Assembly: GCA_964440805.1 (NCBI GenBank)
Contig: CAYTTR010000045.1
Coordinates: forward strand, 1-15,452
From: CAYTTR01 sp964440805
GTDB taxonomy: Bacteria; Acidobacteriota; Aminicenantia; Aminicenantales; Aminicenantaceae
DNA length: 15,452 nucleotides
Direction: 5' to 3'
The notes beneath the pieces are model-generated. The model was given only the letters and a program-made list of their open reading frames with translations. It searched no databases and was not told where the DNA came from. Within the stretch, counting starts at the first letter, position 1, and each line of letters opens with the position of its first letter. The translations under genes were made by a program, and so were the position numbers. Shown here in pieces: positions 13,723-15,452 of this stretch.

Positions 13723-14748
13723 GTGCCGGTTCAGAAAGAAAGTAAAAAGTCTCTGTTAGACAGGCGCCTTGATTCTCTTAAAGGAATTAAAACAGCCCTC
13801 ATTTTACCTCATGACAATCCCGATCCAGATGCCATAGCTGCCTCCTGGGGATTAGCTTATCTTTTAAAAAGAGACCTGCGAATAACCTCTGTTATCGCCT
13901 ATGGCGGACTTATCGGCCGGGCGGAAAACAGAGCAATGGTTAAAATTCTTAAAATTCCCATTGTTCCTTTTCATTCGAGCATGCTGGAGAAAAATGAAAT
14001 AATTATCCTGATTGATTGTCAACCTTACACAGGAAACAGCTCCCTGCCCCAAAATGTAGTTCCTGATGTTATAATCGATCATCATCCCCTGCGAAGTACA
14101 ACCAAGTACAAAAAATGGGCCTATATTAAAAAAAACACCGGTGCGACCAGCACCATAATCTCCAGCTTTCTCCAGCATCGTAATCTGGACATTCCCCAGA
14201 GTATTGCCACGGCCTTATTCTATGCCATCAGGAGCGAGACCCGGGAATTGGGCCGGATGGCCTCCAGGAAAGATTATGAAACCTACCTTCATCTTTTCCC
14301 CCGGGTTGATTTCGACAGGCTCCACCGGATTACTTACCCTCCTTTGTCTCCTGAGTTCTACCATAGCGTCAGACAGGCGATCAGTCAAAGCCAGGTATTC
14401 AGGCACGCTGTGGTTTGTCCTCTGGGAGATGTCCCCTACCCAGAACTGGCTGCCGAAATGGCTGATTTCTTGGTTCTGCGGGAGAAAATAGAATTCTCCC
14501 TGGTAATGGGAAGGTATAATAAAGCTCTTTACCTCAGTTTGAGGTCACTTCATCCCGAAATTAACGCAGGAGAACTGGTTCGAACTATAACAGAAGGATT
14601 AGGAACCGGGGGAGGACACGGAGTCATGGCCGGAGGTAAAATTGAAGGTATTCCCGGAAAAAAAACCAAAGAAATTCAGTCAACCCTCACCAAACGTTTT
14701 CTTAAATGTCTCTCCATCTCCAGAGTAAAAGCCAAAAAATTGTTTTAA
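13723..14748 (+). CDS. DHH-family phosphoesterase (NrnA-like)
   Basis: This 341-residue protein has the DHH phosphoesterase motifs in order: LPHDNPDPDAIAAS (H30, D34, D36), ILIDCQ (D98), and VIIDHHPL (D119-H120-H121), which together bind the metal pair. The C-terminal DHHA1 domain carries GLGTGGGHGVMAGGKIEG near 297-314. Family members (NrnA, RecJ-like) degrade nanoRNA or pAp. The usual D(T)G motif after DHH appears here as YAIRSETRELGR, a variant in which E replaces D, so the exact substrate is open. The start is a GTG with AAGAGG about nine bases upstream; the only nearby ATG (13700) is in another frame that stops early. It is divergent from the DUF6599 gene and appears monocistronic. Confidence 0.9.
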   Translation: MPVQKESKKSLLDRRLDSLKGIKTALILPHDNPDPDAIAASWGLAYLLKRDLRITSVIAYGGLIGRAENRAMVKILKIPIVPFHSSMLEKNEIIILIDCQPYTGNSSLPQNVVPDVIIDHHPLRSTTKYKKWAYIKKNTGATSTIISSFLQHRNLDIPQSIATALFYAIRSETRELGRMASRKDYETYLHLFPRVDFDRLHRITYPPLSPEFYHSVRQAISQSQVFRHAVVCPLGDVPYPELAAEMADFLVLREKIEFSLVMGRYNKALYLSLRSLHPEINAGELVRTITEGLGTGGGHGVMAGGKIEGIPGKKTKEIQSTLTKRFLKCLSISRVKAKKLF

Positions 14749-15022
14749 TAAGTTCTTTTCTATTTTTCTGAGGTATAATTACAATTTAGAAAAACATTCC
14801 TGATGCCTGCAGTTTAATCAGTGAAATTCTCTTTATAGCTGTTGGGCATAACTGTTGTTCATTTTTTCTGAAAGCATTTCTATATAAAGTAACAAGAAGT
14901 TCTCACCCGATCTTTTCTTAAAATTGGCAAAAAGCCGTTCTTTTTTTTTCGGCAATACCAATCATGGAAACAAGTGGTAATTGTGGAAAAACAAAATGTT
15001 AATTTACGTTTACAGGGATAGA

Positions 15023-15036
15023 AGCCTTTTAAGGCT
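15023..15036. promoter_or_regulatory. 14-bp palindrome beside the -24 element
   Basis: AGCCTT and AAGGCT face each other across TT, eight bases upstream of the sigma-54 -24 box. It could bind a regulator, though enhancer sites usually lie further upstream. It could also be the weak stem of an upstream transcript end. Confidence 0.35.
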
Positions 15037-15044
15037 AATTTAAC

Positions 15045-15060
15045 TGGCACACAATTTGCT
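15045..15060 (+). promoter_or_regulatory. Sigma-54 (RpoN) -24/-12 promoter
   Basis: TGGCAC (15045-15050), a 5-bp spacer and TTGCT (15056-15060) match the sigma-54 consensus TGGCAC-N5-TTGCW, with GG (15046-15047) and GC (15058-15059) exactly 10 bp apart as required. Transcription would start near 15070, giving a ~35-nt leader that contains AAGGAGGT (15089-15096) eight bases before the ATG at 15105. Such promoters need an AAA+ enhancer-binding protein, none of which is encoded in the window. Confidence 0.82.
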
Positions 15061-15104
15061 CTTCTTTTGGGTGAAATGAAAATTAAAAAAGGAGGTAAAA
15101 AAAA

Positions 15105-15311
15105 ATGAAAAGCAAACTCATTTCTTTCTTAGTTGTGATTTTGCTTCTTTTTGGACTCACAGCAACTCCTTCCTTGCTCCAGGCCGGCTGCTTTAAAGAC
15201 TTCGAAAATTGCATGAACAGTGTTCGCACTTCTTTTTTAGGAGGATTCATAGACGCATTGGACTGCGAATTGGATCTTGCTGCTTGCATTAGGAAAGCAA
15301 TTATAGGGTAA
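15105..15311 (+). CDS. Small secreted peptide with twin CX6C motif
   Basis: This 68-residue ORF has a textbook signal peptide: MKSK, a hydrophobic core LISFLVVILLLFGL, and a cleavage region SLLQA before G28. The predicted mature peptide is ~41 residues with four cysteines at C29, C36, C54 and C61, spaced CX6C-X17-CX6C. Such symmetry fits two helices held by two disulfides. The sequence QAGC also resembles a lipobox, but Q at -3 is unusual, so lipoprotein processing is less likely. A consensus ribosome binding site (AAGGAGGT) and a sigma-54 promoter show that it is a real, regulated gene. I do not recognise the family. Roles such as a bacteriocin-like toxin, signal or surface peptide are possible but unsupported. 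Confidence 0.85.
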   Translation: MKSKLISFLVVILLLFGLTATPSLLQAGCFKDFENCMNSVRTSFLGGFIDALDCELDLAACIRKAIIG

Positions 15312-15324
15312 TTGGGGATTAAGG

Positions 15325-15360
15325 GGGAAGAAGCGGTTTGTTGAAAAACCGCTTCTTCCC
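15325..15360 (+). terminator. 15-bp perfect stem-loop between two short ORFs
   Basis: Positions 15325-15339 are the exact reverse complement of 15346-15360, with a 6-nt loop. It starts 13 bp after the peptide stop codon. The following sequence is AT-rich but lacks a T run, so it may be a partial terminator or an mRNA-stabilising stem that separates the peptide from the next ORF. Confidence 0.6.
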
Positions 15361-15392
15361 TAATAAAAACATTTTATCGAAGAGAGAAGAAA

Positions 15393-15452
15393 ATGATTAA
15401 ACCAATTAAAAGTATTTTATTCTTTTTTATATTGATTGCCATTTTAATCAAC
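15393..15452 (+). CDS. N-terminus of a second signal-peptide or membrane protein, cut by the window end
   Basis: An ATG at 15393 is preceded by AGAGAGAAG and opens a frame that runs to the window edge without a stop. The 20 visible residues (MIKPIKSILFFFILIAILIN) have two lysines followed by an unbroken hydrophobic stretch, typical of a signal peptide or first membrane helix. It lies 32 bp after the stem-loop, so it may share the sigma-54 transcript with the small peptide. No function can be given. Confidence 0.6.
   Translation, partial: MIKPIKSILFFFILIAILIN

Larger units (their letters stand above)
14749..15104. other. Non-coding leader region before the small secreted peptide
   Basis: This 356-bp AT-rich region has no credible ORF on either strand. 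Its 3' part contains a sigma-54 promoter, an adjacent palindrome and a strong ribosome binding site. The ~280 bp upstream of the promoter is the expected place for enhancer-binding protein sites. An imperfect inverted pair CAATACC...GGTAATTG near 14953-14984 is the only symmetry I see there. Confidence 0.5.

Noticed and set aside
14934..14953. Terminator for the DHH phosphoesterase gene
   Set aside because: GCCG and CGGC flank a T-rich loop, but the stem is only 4 bp and the T run lies inside the loop, not after it.

Overview
The window comes from a bacterial chromosome of moderate GC content, probably an uncultivated anaerobe with a Gram-negative cell plan. This rests on two Tat-signal proteins, a periplasmic-type molybdo-flavoenzyme, a radical SAM enzyme, a near-perfect sigma-54 promoter, and a DUF362/DUF6599 pair of the kind seen in Aminicenantes- or Acidobacteria-like genomes. 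That assignment is inference. No rRNA, tRNA, CRISPR array, transposase or phage gene is visible.

Layout. Positions 1-1852 hold the 3' end of an unidentified gene, a stretch with a decayed reading frame, a stand-alone receiver-domain response regulator and a radical SAM enzyme. Positions 2199-7725 hold a molybdo-flavoenzyme locus. XdhC (cofactor chaperone) and a MocA-type cytidylyltransferase run on the + strand and meet, across only 9 bp, the 3' end of a minus-strand operon. That operon encodes a 7-TM membrane protein (to 8441), a Tat-signal [2Fe-2S] subunit, a molybdopterin subunit and a FAD subunit, in transcription order. Its promoter, with a consensus -10 and a 5-of-6 -35 box, lies at 8469-8497. 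The whole resembles the E. coli periplasmic aldehyde oxidoreductase PaoABC with its PaoD chaperone.

Upstream lie a dGTPase-like HD hydrolase and an orphan protein built of two 3-hydroxyacyl-CoA dehydrogenase C-terminal domains. A YggS/PLPBP gene is flanked on both sides by large, unrelated palindromic elements (10428-10573 and 11394-11647). Next comes a secreted DUF6599 gene followed by a Tat-signal DUF362 gene, then a divergent DHH-family phosphoesterase.

The right end (15045-15452) is the most unusual part. A sigma-54 -24/-12 promoter reads into a 68-residue secreted peptide with a symmetric CX6C...CX6C pattern. A 15-bp perfect stem follows, and then a second short, hydrophobic, signal-like reading frame that runs off the window.

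Two intergenic regions carry degenerate 9-bp tandem repeats with the same consensus (NNNATAAAC). Several first-in-transcript genes have a -10-like box 7-11 bp before an ATG with no Shine-Dalgarno, suggesting leaderless mRNAs beside strongly SD-led operon genes.
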